From contig NZ_OY782759.1 in the NCBI RefSeq assembly GCF_963678195.1, forward strand, positions 3,286,001 to 3,350,000: a stretch of 64,000 bases of DNA, given 5' to 3'. The translations under genes were made by a program, and so were the position numbers. This document shows, piece by piece, positions 35,159 through 42,954 of this stretch; position 1 is the stretch's first letter; every line of letters starts with the position of its first letter. A model generated the notes under the pieces. That model searched no databases, was not told the DNA's origin, and was given only the letters and a program-made list of their open reading frames with translations. This DNA comes from an uncultured Hyphomonas sp. Its GTDB lineage: Bacteria; Pseudomonadota; Alphaproteobacteria; Caulobacterales; Hyphomonadaceae.

Positions 35159-35602
35159 ATGACTGACACGATTGAAATCTGGACCGATGGCGCCTGCAGC
35201 GGCAATCCCGGCCCCGGCGGCTGGGGCGCGCTGATGCGCTGGAACGGCCATGAAAAAGAACTCTGGGGCGGCGACAAGGCCACCACCAATAACCGGATGG
35301 AAATGCTGGCCGTCATCGAGGCGCTGAACGCGCTGAAGGGCCCGTCAAAGATCACCCTGCACGTCGATTCCACCTATGTGAAAGACGGGCTGACCAAGTG
35401 GATCCATGGCTGGAAGAAGAATGGCTGGAAGACCGCCGCCAAGAAGCCAGTGAAAAACCAGGATCTCTGGATGGCAATGGACGAAGCCTGCCAGCGTCAC
35501 GACATCACCTGGAAATGGGTGAAGGGTCATGCCGGCGATCCCGGCAACGAAAAAGCCGACGAACTCGCCCGCCGTGGCACCGAAGAAGCGCGCGGGCGCT
35601 AG
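35159..35602 (+). CDS. rnhA: Ribonuclease HI
   Basis: 147 residues with the catalytic acids Asp10 ([12 protein letters not shown]), Glu48 ([13 protein letters not shown]), Asp70 ([10 protein letters not shown]) and Asp134, plus His124 in [14 protein letters not shown]. It degrades RNA in RNA-DNA hybrids. Its TAG and the stop of the convergent selU share CTAG at 35599-35602, so the two genes leave no space for separate terminators. Confidence 0.97.
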   Translation: MTDTIEIWTDGACSGNPGPGGWGALMRWNGHEKELWGGDKATTNNRMEMLAVIEALNALKGPSKITLHVDSTYVKDGLTKWIHGWKKNGWKTAAKKPVKNQDLWMAMDEACQRHDITWKWVKGHAGDPGNEKADELARRGTEEARGR

Positions 35603-36645
35603 GTCAGCAGCTGCGCGGCGGCGGCCTTGAAATCTGCTTCGCCGGTGCCGGTCATCTCGATCACTGTTTCCGGCGTGTCTTCGCGGCGCTTGCGGCTGCG
35701 GGCGTAGAGCGGATCATAGTGCTGCTGCATCAGTTGGCGGGCCAGCTCCATGAAATCCTTCTGATCGGCCAGCGCCAGCCATGCCTCGATCGTTTCCTTT
35801 GACTGAAGGCCTTTCAGCTTGCCGATCGCGGCGGCGAGACGCGGCGTATCTGCGATAATGTCCGCATACGTCCGGACAAGATAGTCTGCCCGCACGTCGA
35901 GGCTCATATGCATTTCGATCCGGGATGCGGCCAGCATGCTCCGCCACAACCGGCGGGGCACGCGGCGCTGCCCCACCAGCGCGGACTCTGCCTCCACAAA
36001 GACCGGCTTTGACAAATCCATGCGGCGCAGCTGATCCCAGATTTCGGTTTCGAACAGGCGCTGGGCCGGCTGTGTGCCATCGCCCATGTCCCCAAAGGCA
36101 GAGCCGCGATGATTGGCCAGCCCCTCAAGATCGATCACCTGCCCGCCCTGTTCTGCCAGCGCATGCAGCAGCGCCGTCTTGCCCGTGCCGGTCTGCCCGT
36201 CGATCAGATACACCGGCAACAGCGGCTCATCGCAGTCGAGCCCCGCCACAACCTCACGCCGCCAGGTACGGTAGCCGCCCTTCACGATGCCGGTCGGCCA
36301 GCCAACAGACGACAGGATCGTCGCCATCGCATTGGAGCGCATCCCGCCCCGCCAGCAATAGACCAGCGGGCGCCAGCTTTTCGGCTTGTCGGCCAGCGCC
36401 GTTTCCAGATGGTGGGCGATGTTGCGCGCCACGATGGCCCCGCCGATGCGGTTGGCCCTGAACGGGCTTTCCTGCTTGTAGATCGTGCCGACCTTTGCCC
36501 GCTCGTCATTCGACAGCACCGGCAGGCTGATCGCGCCCGGCATATGGTCGTCCGCAAACTCAGCGGGCGAACGCACATCGATGATGGCGTCATAGCGGGC
36601 CAGGTTTTCCGGGCTGAGATCGGTGACGGTTTCGAGATAAGGCAT
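35599..36645 (-). CDS. selU: tRNA 2-selenouridine synthase
   Basis: 348 residues. An N-terminal rhodanese domain with Cys97 in [10 protein letters not shown] precedes a P-loop domain (GQTGTGKT at 150-157) with the SelU signature [12 protein letters not shown] and [15 protein letters not shown]. The enzyme (also called MnmH/YbbB) replaces 2-thiouridine by 2-selenouridine at wobble position 34 using selenophosphate. The ATG at 36645 fits the family length; the longer open frame runs antisense into selD. selD is divergent 84 bp away, a typical pair. Confidence 0.96.
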   Translation of the reverse strand: MPYLETVTDLSPENLARYDAIIDVRSPAEFADDHMPGAISLPVLSNDERAKVGTIYKQESPFRANRIGGAIVARNIAHHLETALADKPKSWRPLVYCWRGGMRSNAMATILSSVGWPTGIVKGGYRTWRREVVAGLDCDEPLLPVYLIDGQTGTGKTALLHALAEQGGQVIDLEGLANHRGSAFGDMGDGTQPAQRLFETEIWDQLRRMDLSKPVFVEAESALVGQRRVPRRLWRSMLAASRIEMHMSLDVRADYLVRTYADIIADTPRLAAAIGKLKGLQSKETIEAWLALADQKDFMELARQLMQQHYDPLYARSRKRREDTPETVIEMTGTGEADFKAAAAQLLT

Positions 36646-36729
36646 CGGGCACAGACCTATCAGGTTTTCCCCGGCGCGCCAGAGCGCTAGGATGCTGGCC
36701 AGATCGCAGGCGAGACAGGAGAAAACAGA

Positions 36730-37776
36730 ATGGCTGATACAGTTGTGGAGCCCCGGCTTACCTCCCTCGCCCATGGCGGCGGATGCGGCTGCAAGCTCGC
36801 GCCCAATGTGCTGGCCGATATTCTTTCGGAAATGCCGCTCACCATCGGCTCGAAAGATCTGCTGGTCGATGCGGGCACCAGCGACGATGCGGCGGTCTAC
36901 AAGATCAACGAGACGACGGCCCTCGTCGCCACGACCGATTTCTTCACACCCATTGTCGATGACCCGAACACATTCGGGCGCATTGCGGCCACGAATGCGC
37001 TCTCGGATGTGTTCGCCATGGGCGCCCGGCCGATCTTCTCGCTTGCCATTGTCGGCATGCCGATCGGCCAGATCTCCCCCGAAACGATCCGCGCCATCCT
37101 CGCCGGAGGGCAGTCTGTGGCCGAGGCCGCCGGAGCGCCGGTCGCAGGCGGGCACTCGATTGACGCGGCAGAGCCGATCTATGGTCTCGTCGCCATGGGG
37201 CTGGTGGACCCTGCCCGTATCCTGATGAACTCGAACGCGAAGGCTGGCGACGTGCTGATCCTCGGCAAGCCGCTCGGCATCGGCATCTATTCGGCGGCAT
37301 TGAAGCAGGAGATCCTGACCCCTGCGCACTATGAAGAGATGATCGCGTCAACCACACGGCTGAACACACCGGGGACGGACCTTTCCACCGTGGACGGCGT
37401 ACACGCCGCCACCGATGTTACAGGCTTCGGCCTGATCGGACACGGCAGCGAAATGGCGCGCGGCGCTAGCGTGTCTCTGGTCATCGAAAAGGCAAAAGTG
37501 CCGGTGTTCGACGGCGCCCGGGCGCTGGCCGAAGACGGCGTGAAGACCGGCGCGTCGGGCCGCAACTGGGACTCAGTCAAACACCTCGTCACCGGTGAGA
37601 TGAACGATGTGGAGCGTGACCTGCTGTGCGATCCGCAAACCAGCGGCGGCCTGCTCGTCTCCTGCACGCCGGACGTGGCAGACGAGGTGCTCGCCCTCTT
37701 CGCCCGGCACGGTCATGACGGCGCCACCATTGTCGGCCGCGTCGAAGCCGGGTCGCCTTCCGTTCAAATCATCTGA
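36730..37776 (+). CDS. selD: Selenide, water dikinase (selenophosphate synthetase)
   Basis: 348 residues. SLAHGGGCGCKLAP holds the catalytic Cys19 and Lys22; the position is Cys, not selenocysteine. AIRS-type domains follow (ATTDFFTPIVDDPNTFGRIAATNALSDVFAMGA, and DVTGFGLIGHGSEMA). It makes selenophosphate from selenide and ATP. With selU divergent and no selA, selB or selC visible in the window, selenouridine in tRNA is the obvious local use. AGGAGAAAAC precedes the ATG. Confidence 0.96.
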   Translation: MADTVVEPRLTSLAHGGGCGCKLAPNVLADILSEMPLTIGSKDLLVDAGTSDDAAVYKINETTALVATTDFFTPIVDDPNTFGRIAATNALSDVFAMGARPIFSLAIVGMPIGQISPETIRAILAGGQSVAEAAGAPVAGGHSIDAAEPIYGLVAMGLVDPARILMNSNAKAGDVLILGKPLGIGIYSAALKQEILTPAHYEEMIASTTRLNTPGTDLSTVDGVHAATDVTGFGLIGHGSEMARGASVSLVIEKAKVPVFDGARALAEDGVKTGASGRNWDSVKHLVTGEMNDVERDLLCDPQTSGGLLVSCTPDVADEVLALFARHGHDGATIVGRVEAGSPSVQII

Positions 37777-37787
37777 TCCGTGCAGGA

Positions 37788-38204
37788 TCAGGGGGCGCAC
37801 AGCCCCTTTTCATCGATCAGGTCATGCCGGATGAGCTCGACATATTTGCCGGCAACCTCGAACTCCATTGGCTGCACACCAAACTCTGCCCGGCCATCGC
37901 TCTCAGAGAGAAGACCTGCAGCCTCTTCGAGGCCGAGACCGCGTTCTTCACGCAGGTCTGCGAGGATCTGCGTCACTTTGAGAATGGCGGCTTTATCGTC
38001 AGCACTCTGCGCACTCAGCCCCTTCGCATAGCAGGCGCAATAGTCGGCGACGCTCTTGCCATTGCTCGCCAGATCGGGCTCCACTTCGGCATCGCCGCTC
38101 AACATGCTCGTGCAGGTGGCCACGGGATTTCCGCCCGTTGATGTGGACACGCCGCACGCCGCGAGGATCGCGCAGGCGCCTGCCAGAATTGAAAGCCGTT
38201 TCAT
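37788..38204 (-). CDS. Cysteine-patterned lipoprotein, unknown (pair member 1)
   Basis: 138 residues with a lipobox signal (LAGACAILAAC, lipidated Cys17). The mature part has four more cysteines in the pattern C-T-S-M-L-S-G-D, Y-C-A-C-Y and C near the end. The next upstream gene has the same spacing pattern with otherwise little identity. Probably a periplasmic disulfide-bonded helical domain of unknown role. AAGGAG precedes the ATG. Confidence 0.78.
   Translation of the reverse strand: MKRLSILAGACAILAACGVSTSTGGNPVATCTSMLSGDAEVEPDLASNGKSVADYCACYAKGLSAQSADDKAAILKVTQILADLREERGLGLEEAAGLLSESDGRAEFGVQPMEFEVAGKYVELIRHDLIDEKGLCAP
37790..37808 (+). terminator. Terminator of selD overlapping the lipoprotein stop
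   Basis: GGGGGCGCACAGCCCC followed by TTTT on the plus strand. Stem GGGGC/GCCCC is short. It lies within the last codons of the convergent lipoprotein gene, so it doubles as coding sequence. Confidence 0.55.
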
Positions 38205-38254
38205 GTAAACTCCTTGTCTTGCCTTCCGGCAGGCTCCTGCCCGCCGGCACCGGA

Positions 38255-38695
38255 TCAGGACGCGCGGCAGCTCGCCAGGTCGTGGCGTGCCCGTGACAGC
38301 GAATCCTCAATCGGCTGGGCGCCCTGCTTCAGGGCCTCTTCCGGAAAACCGTAAAGGCTGCCGTCGCGGTCATCTTCCAGCAATTCAGCCACATCTTCGG
38401 TCGAGCGGCCGGTGCCCTCCCGCATCTCGATCACCTTGCGCATCAGCGCGAAAGTCTGAAGGCGCGTTTCCTCGTCGAGGCCGGCTTCGACGGTGACGAA
38501 ACAGGCGCAGAAATCACCGAGGTCTGCACCGTCCCAGGCCAGCCGCTCTGCCATGCTCGTATCGCCCGCGGACATCTGCTGGCACAGTTCAAGCGGCTGC
38601 ACAGCCGGTTCCGCCGGCGTGCTGGCACAGGCTGCAAGTGCGAGCCCGGCCAGCAGGCTGGCGGATGTCTTCCGTTTTCCCCACCCCATGCGCAT
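38255..38695 (-). CDS. Cysteine-patterned lipoprotein, unknown (pair member 2)
   Basis: 146 residues (or 144 if ATG 38689 is used). Signal with lipobox LAGLALAAC. The mature chain repeats the cysteine pattern of the downstream neighbour: C-Q-Q-M-S-A-G-D, F-C-A-C-F, and a final Cys four residues from the end. An acidic helical region follows the CAC motif in both. The start codon overlaps the TGA of the nitronate monooxygenase-like gene (TGATG), so it is translated from that message. Function unknown. Confidence 0.78.
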   Translation of the reverse strand: MRMGWGKRKTSASLLAGLALAACASTPAEPAVQPLELCQQMSAGDTSMAERLAWDGADLGDFCACFVTVEAGLDEETRLQTFALMRKVIEMREGTGRSTEDVAELLEDDRDGSLYGFPEEALKQGAQPIEDSLSRARHDLASCRAS

Positions 38696-39684
38696 CAGGC
38701 CGGAACTTTACCGGCCAGCATGCCCATCATCTGGTTGGAGATGATGTCTTCGGCTTCGGCCATGATCCGGTCGATCAGTTCCTTACAGGTCGGGACGTCA
38801 TGGATCAGGCCCGCAACCATGCCGCAGCTCCACGCGCCGGCATCCATTTCGCCTTCAACCATGATCTTCGGATAGACACCGGCCACTTCATCAATGATGT
38901 CTTCGAACTTGATGTCGGACCCCAGGCGTTTCTCTTTCTCAAGCAGGCTCTCGACGCCGGCATTGTTCAGCACACGTTCTGTATTGCGCAGCGGGCGCAT
39001 GACGAGGCGGGTGTCGAGTTCGGACGCAGCGAGGATCGCCTGTTTCACATTCTCGTGCACCGGGGCTTCTTTCGTCGCGATGAAGCGCGTGCCCATGTTC
39101 ATGCCCTGCGCGCCGAAGGCCAGCGAGGCGACCAGCGAACGGCCATCGGCCTGACCGCCGGAGGACACGAACGGGATCTCCAGCTCATCGGCGGCGCGCG
39201 GCAGAAGGATGAAGTTCGGCACATCGTCCTCACCCGGGTGGCCGCCGCATTCGAAGCCATCGACGGACACGGCATCGCAGCCGATCGACTGGGCCTTCAG
39301 CGCGTGGCGGACGGCGGTACATTTGTGGATCACCTTGATGCCGGCGCCCTGCAGCGCGGGCAGTACGGCGGACGGGTTGTTGCCAGCGGTCTCCACCACT
39401 TTCACGCCGCCCTTGATCACGGCTTCCACAATGGCCGGATAGTCCGGCGGCGTGGTCGATGGCAGGAAGGTGATGTTCACGCCGAACGGTTTGTCGGTCA
39501 TGTCCTTGCAGCGGGCGATCTCATTGGCGAGGTCAGCCGGTGTCTTCTGGGTCAGCGCCGTGATGATGCCCAGCCCGCCCGCATTCGAAACAGCCGCGGC
39601 CATTTCCGCAAAGCCGACATAGTGCATGCCGCCCTGGATAATGGGGTGCTCAATGCCGAACAGTTCGGTGATCTTGGTCTTCAT
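38695..39684 (-). CDS. Nitronate monooxygenase family FMN enzyme (2-nitropropane dioxygenase/FabK-like)
   Basis: 329 residues. TIM-barrel flavoenzyme: HPIIQGGMHYVG, NAGGLGIITA, GVNITFL, DAVSVDGFECGGHPGEDD, FVSSGGQADGRSLVASLAFGAQGMNMGTRFIATKEA. The His-Pro-Gly segment is shared with nitronate monooxygenases that oxidise nitroalkanes such as propionate 3-nitronate; FabK-type enoyl-ACP reductases share the fold. Substrate not certain. It is the first gene of a minus-strand run with the two lipoproteins. Confidence 0.88.
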   Translation of the reverse strand: MKTKITELFGIEHPIIQGGMHYVGFAEMAAAVSNAGGLGIITALTQKTPADLANEIARCKDMTDKPFGVNITFLPSTTPPDYPAIVEAVIKGGVKVVETAGNNPSAVLPALQGAGIKVIHKCTAVRHALKAQSIGCDAVSVDGFECGGHPGEDDVPNFILLPRAADELEIPFVSSGGQADGRSLVASLAFGAQGMNMGTRFIATKEAPVHENVKQAILAASELDTRLVMRPLRNTERVLNNAGVESLLEKEKRLGSDIKFEDIIDEVAGVYPKIMVEGEMDAGAWSCGMVAGLIHDVPTCKELIDRIMAEAEDIISNQMMGMLAGKVPA

Positions 39685-39826
39685 GGAATGTCTCCTCCGG
39701 TCACGGTTTGCCCGTATCCTTGGAGGAATCAGCCTGTTCCGGCAAGAGTGACGAAAGGGAACCTTTCCGGCCGGTTGTCGCGATCCTGAGATAGACTTCT
39801 CTGCGGGATTGAAGGAAACAGGTGGG

Positions 39827-40738
39827 ATGAAACATCACATTCTGCTCAGCACTGTCGCCCTCCTTGCCGCCTGCCAGACCGCACCGGTGGCCCCTGCCCC
39901 AACGGAAACCACCACGGTTGAAGTGATCGAAACCGTGGCCCCGCCCGCGCCGACACAGAGCCAGCAATGGCTTTACGGCTCGGCCGAGGCCCGCATCGCC
40001 CTGAAGCAGGACTGGAACGCCATCGCCGCCTATGTCGAGGCCAAAGCTGCGAGCCGCCCGAACACCAGCGTCGTGCTCGCCCCCATGACGGGCGATATTG
40101 CCACCGCCAAAACCGCCGACTTCCTCGCCTGCGATGCCGACCAGCCGCTCGCCGCCGTCTTCGATGCCGACGAGACGCTGATCTGGAACCTCGGCTCGAT
40201 GGGCTATTTCACCCGGACCGGTGTCGGCTTCGATCCCGCCATCTGGGACCAGTGGGAAAAGACCGGCGCCGGCAAAGCCGTCGCCATTCCGGGCGTGAAG
40301 GACGCGTTCAAGCGCATGCGCGCTGCGGGAGTTGAGATCATCGTCAACACGAACCGCTCCAACACAAATGCCTCAGGCTCTGCCGACACGCTGAAAGCCG
40401 CAGGCCTCGGCGAATTCGCGCATGAGCAGACGCTGTTCCTGCGCGGCGATGCGCCCGGCGGCAGCGGCAAGGACGGGCGCCGCTACATGATCTCCGACAA
40501 TTACTGCGTCATCGCGCTGGCGGGCGACCAGCTGGGCGACATTGCCGACATCTTCAATGACAAGGCCCTCACCCCGCCGGAGCGCAAGGCGCTGACCGCC
40601 GCCCCGGCCTTCGATCAGATGTGGGGCAATGGCTGGTTCATCCTGCCGAACCCGGTCTATGGCCCGTCGATTGCGGGCACGATGGAAGAGGTCTTCCCGG
40701 CAAGCACGGACTGGGCGCCTCCCGCCGCAGAGGAATAA
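39827..40738 (+). CDS. HAD family acid phosphatase lipoprotein (class B / e(P4)-like)
   Basis: About 303 residues. Lipobox signal (LLSTVALLAACQ) and Pro/Thr-rich spacer, then AVFDADETLIWN, the DxDET motif of HAD subfamily IIIB acid phosphatases and e(P4) lipoproteins, and IIVNTNRSNTNA for the second motif. It probably dephosphorylates nucleotides at the outer membrane. The third motif ends ISDNYCVIALAGDQLGDIADIFND. ATG 39827 is preferred; a TTG at 39809 is possible. The hydrolase gene follows 3 bp after the stop. Confidence 0.87.
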   Translation: MKHHILLSTVALLAACQTAPVAPAPTETTTVEVIETVAPPAPTQSQQWLYGSAEARIALKQDWNAIAAYVEAKAASRPNTSVVLAPMTGDIATAKTADFLACDADQPLAAVFDADETLIWNLGSMGYFTRTGVGFDPAIWDQWEKTGAGKAVAIPGVKDAFKRMRAAGVEIIVNTNRSNTNASGSADTLKAAGLGEFAHEQTLFLRGDAPGGSGKDGRRYMISDNYCVIALAGDQLGDIADIFNDKALTPPERKALTAAPAFDQMWGNGWFILPNPVYGPSIAGTMEEVFPASTDWAPPAAEE

Positions 40739-40741
40739 GCG

Positions 40742-41476
40742 ATGAAGGTCTTCATCCATGGTGTGCCGGACACGCCGCATCTCTGGAAGCCGCTGATCGC
40801 CGCGCTCGGCCTTCAGCAGGAAGACTATTTCGCCCCCGCCCTGCCGGGCTTTGGCACGCCGGTGCCGAAAGGCTTTGCCTGCACCAAGGATGCCTATGTT
40901 GACCATCTGATCGGCGAGATCGAAAAGCTCGGCGGGAAGATCGATCTCGTCGGCCATGACTGGGGCGCGCTCCTGTCCCAGCGTATTGCCAGCCTGCGTC
41001 CGGACCTGATCCGCACATGGTGCGTCACCAATGCCGTGATCGATCCGGACTATCGCGGGCACAAGACAGCGCGGATGTGGGCCACACCTCTGCTTGGCGA
41101 ATTCGTCATGCTGAACATGCGCAACAAGCCGCGCCTGGAAGCGACCCTCATCCAGGGCGGCATGCCGGCGGATCTCGCGAAAGAAGAAGTGCCGCTGATC
41201 GACAAGACGATGCGCCAGTCAATCCTCAAGCTCTACCGCTCCGCCGTGGGCCTGCGCTTCTCTGGCGACTGGGTCAGCGACCTTGCGAACCTGCCCAGCC
41301 CCGGACAGCTCTTCTGGGGCGAGACCGATCCCTTCGTAGACCTCTCCGTCGCCGAACGTTTCTCGAGGGCCCACAACGTGCCCCTGCATGTCGAAAAAGG
41401 CACCGGCCACTGGGCCTGCGCCGACCGGGCGGAAGAGTTTGCCGCCGTGCTGAAAGCCCTCTGGGCGAAGGGCTGA
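40742..41476 (+). CDS. Alpha/beta hydrolase (epoxide hydrolase/haloalkane dehalogenase-type nucleophile)
   Basis: 244 residues. FIHGVPDTPHLW gives the oxyanion HG motif; GHDWGALLSQ puts Asp73 as nucleophile, as in epoxide hydrolases and haloalkane dehalogenases; WGETDPF carries the acid and GTGHWACADRAEEF the catalytic His. It is a small family member without a long cap domain, so the substrate is open. It starts 3 bp after the phosphatase stop and is likely cotranscribed. Confidence 0.85.
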   Translation: MKVFIHGVPDTPHLWKPLIAALGLQQEDYFAPALPGFGTPVPKGFACTKDAYVDHLIGEIEKLGGKIDLVGHDWGALLSQRIASLRPDLIRTWCVTNAVIDPDYRGHKTARMWATPLLGEFVMLNMRNKPRLEATLIQGGMPADLAKEEVPLIDKTMRQSILKLYRSAVGLRFSGDWVSDLANLPSPGQLFWGETDPFVDLSVAERFSRAHNVPLHVEKGTGHWACADRAEEFAAVLKALWAKG

Positions 41477-41561
41477 TCCGGTATAGTCATGACTGGTCAT
41501 GCATGATCATGGCGTAGACAGATTTGGTTCTGTGGCAGTCATGTTCCACATGCCTCTGTCA

Positions 41562-41592
41562 TCCCGGAATTTGCGCAAGCAAATATCCGGGA
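41562..41592. repeat. 31-bp hairpin element with GCAA tetraloop
   Basis: TCCCGGA-ATTTGC-GCAA-GCAAAT-A-TCCGGGA: a 13-bp stem interrupted by one bulged A and capped by a GNRA-type loop. It is not followed by a T run, so it is not a terminator. It resembles REP-like palindromes found in many copies in other bacterial genomes; no second copy is in this window. Confidence 0.55.
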
Positions 41593-41801
41593 CCTTGTCT
41601 CTTCTCTGTTCATCCTTTGATGCCCTGCGCTTGCGCTTGGGCCTTCTCGGGGAAATCGCAGTGCGATTTCTGATCCCCGAAGCGCTCAGGATGAGTCCGC
41701 ACTTCCGAAGCGCTCATGCTGAGCGAAGTCGAAGCACGGGCGCGGGCTCGCCTTACTCCCCACACGCGTCACGCCCGATGGCCAACGGCCATCTGGGCGC
41801 C

Positions 41802-41864
41802 CATCTCGGAACGTCGCAGCAAGCGCGTCATGACATGACGCACCCGAGGCATCGTTCCGAGATG
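41802..41864. repeat. 63-bp nested palindrome element
   Basis: Outer arms CATCTCGGAACG (41802-41813) and CGTTCCGAGATG (41853-41864) are perfect 12-bp inverses. Inside lies a second perfect pair GCGTCAT/ATGACGC (41825-41831 and 41835-41841). A nested symmetric architecture like this is typical of short non-autonomous palindromic repeats. Confidence 0.6.
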
Positions 41865-42003
41865 GATCCCCAGACCGCTGCGCGGCCGGGGATGACGCGT
41901 TCTGGAAAGTTATCCCACACCTGAAGCGTCCCATCCTGCTGCAAACACTAAGGCAAAAACAAACTTATCCGACACCTCCGTATCCGGATGTATATTGCAC
42001 GCC

Positions 42004-42387
42004 ATGTCACTCTTTCACCCTCCTGCCTGGTTCCCCCCGCAGCTCGCTTTCCTCTGGCCCCTCATCTGGGTCCAGGTGCTGGTGCTGCGCGCGCAGATCC
42101 GGGCCGCTTATGGACGCGGGGTGAGATATCGCTGGAGCCTCACGCCGAACCTCCGCGTTTATCTTGTCAGGATCGACTGGATCCCCGGACAGAAGAAAGA
42201 GCGGGTGCATCTGCAGCCCGCCGCGTACTATAACGACCGCCTCGCCGCCGCGTGCGACGGGCGGGCGGCCATGCCTGACTATACCAGATTGCCGGTAACC
42301 GCTGGAGTTCCTGTGCCTGAGGCCGCCATGCGCTGGCCAATGCCAGTCCGCCCGGCGATGCAGAACCTGCCCCTGCCCGAAACCTGA
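42004..42387 (+). CDS. Small single-helix membrane protein, unknown
   Basis: About 127 residues. One hydrophobic helix near the N-terminus (QLAFLWPLIWVQVLVLRAQ), then a basic region with RYRWSLTPNLRVYLVRIDWIPG and a Pro-rich tail ending PLPET. No recognised family. There is no strong ribosome site, but the periodicity and the two Trp-rich motifs suggest it is translated. Confidence is moderate. Confidence 0.5.
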   Translation: MSLFHPPAWFPPQLAFLWPLIWVQVLVLRAQIRAAYGRGVRYRWSLTPNLRVYLVRIDWIPGQKKERVHLQPAAYYNDRLAAACDGRAAMPDYTRLPVTAGVPVPEAAMRWPMPVRPAMQNLPLPET

Positions 42388-42460
42388 ACCTGAAGAAAAC
42401 CCAAAAACTCAGCTCCCCCACAAAGCGCCTTTACGGGCGCCGCAGGTGCTGGCGGAAACG

Positions 42461-42928
42461 CTACCAGTAGCCCGCCATGATGTCCTTCGCCCAGTCCGGC
42501 TCATGGAAATCGCCGCGCGGGGCAAAGCCGGACATGACAGGCTTGATGTCCAGCACTGGCGTGCCGTCGATCGCATCAAGGCCGGTCAGCGTCAGGCGCA
42601 GGCCCTCAACCGAGACGATGCGGCAGGTGGTGAGGCCAATCCGGTTCGGCCGGTTCTTGCCGCGCTGGGCAAAGATGCCGATGCGGGGCCAGTCTTCCCG
42701 GCCGCGCGGATGGCGCGCGCCGGTCTCGATCTTCTCGTCGGGCACCCGGTCGAACAGGAAGACGATTTCGCAGTGCGAAAACGCATCGAGGCCCATCAGG
42801 GCCTCGGCAGTGAATTGATCCGGGTCGAGATCGATATGGGCCGGGATGGAATCCCAGTCATCATCGATGGGCGTGTCGCGTGTGGAAGAAACCGTACCGA
42901 TCGGGCGGAGGGTGATCATCTGGCTCAT
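42461..42928 (-). CDS. tsaA: tRNA-methyltransferase TrmO/TsaA family protein
   Basis: 155 residues. ITLRPIGTVSS opens a UPF0066/TsaA beta barrel; HPRGREDWPRIGIFAQRGKNRPNRIGLT is the SAM/tRNA site of TrmO, which methylates N6 of t6A37 in tRNA. The C-terminal LDIKPVMSGFAPRGDFHEPDW is shorter than in E. coli TrmO (which has an extra domain), as in many bacteria. GGAGGAGAGG precedes the ATG. It starts 27 bp after the cckA stop and may share its message. Confidence 0.93.
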   Translation of the reverse strand: MSQMITLRPIGTVSSTRDTPIDDDWDSIPAHIDLDPDQFTAEALMGLDAFSHCEIVFLFDRVPDEKIETGARHPRGREDWPRIGIFAQRGKNRPNRIGLTTCRIVSVEGLRLTLTGLDAIDGTPVLDIKPVMSGFAPRGDFHEPDWAKDIMAGYW

Positions 42929-42954
42929 GTCACCCTCTCCTCCTCGGCAGACTT

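Larger units (their letters stand above)
41477..42003. other. Gene-free, palindrome-rich stretch (527 bp)
   Basis: No supported gene. It holds two clear palindromic elements (41562-41592 and 41802-41864, listed separately), an inverted GATGGCC-AAC-GGCCATC (41778-41794) and the segment CATGCTGAGCGAAGTCGAAGC near 41718. The look is that of a composite of several short dispersed genome repeats piled into one intergenic site. Confidence 0.6.

Noticed and set aside
36730..37776. Selenocysteine-containing SelD
   Set aside because: The active-site codon region reads Cys; there is no in-frame TGA in the gene.
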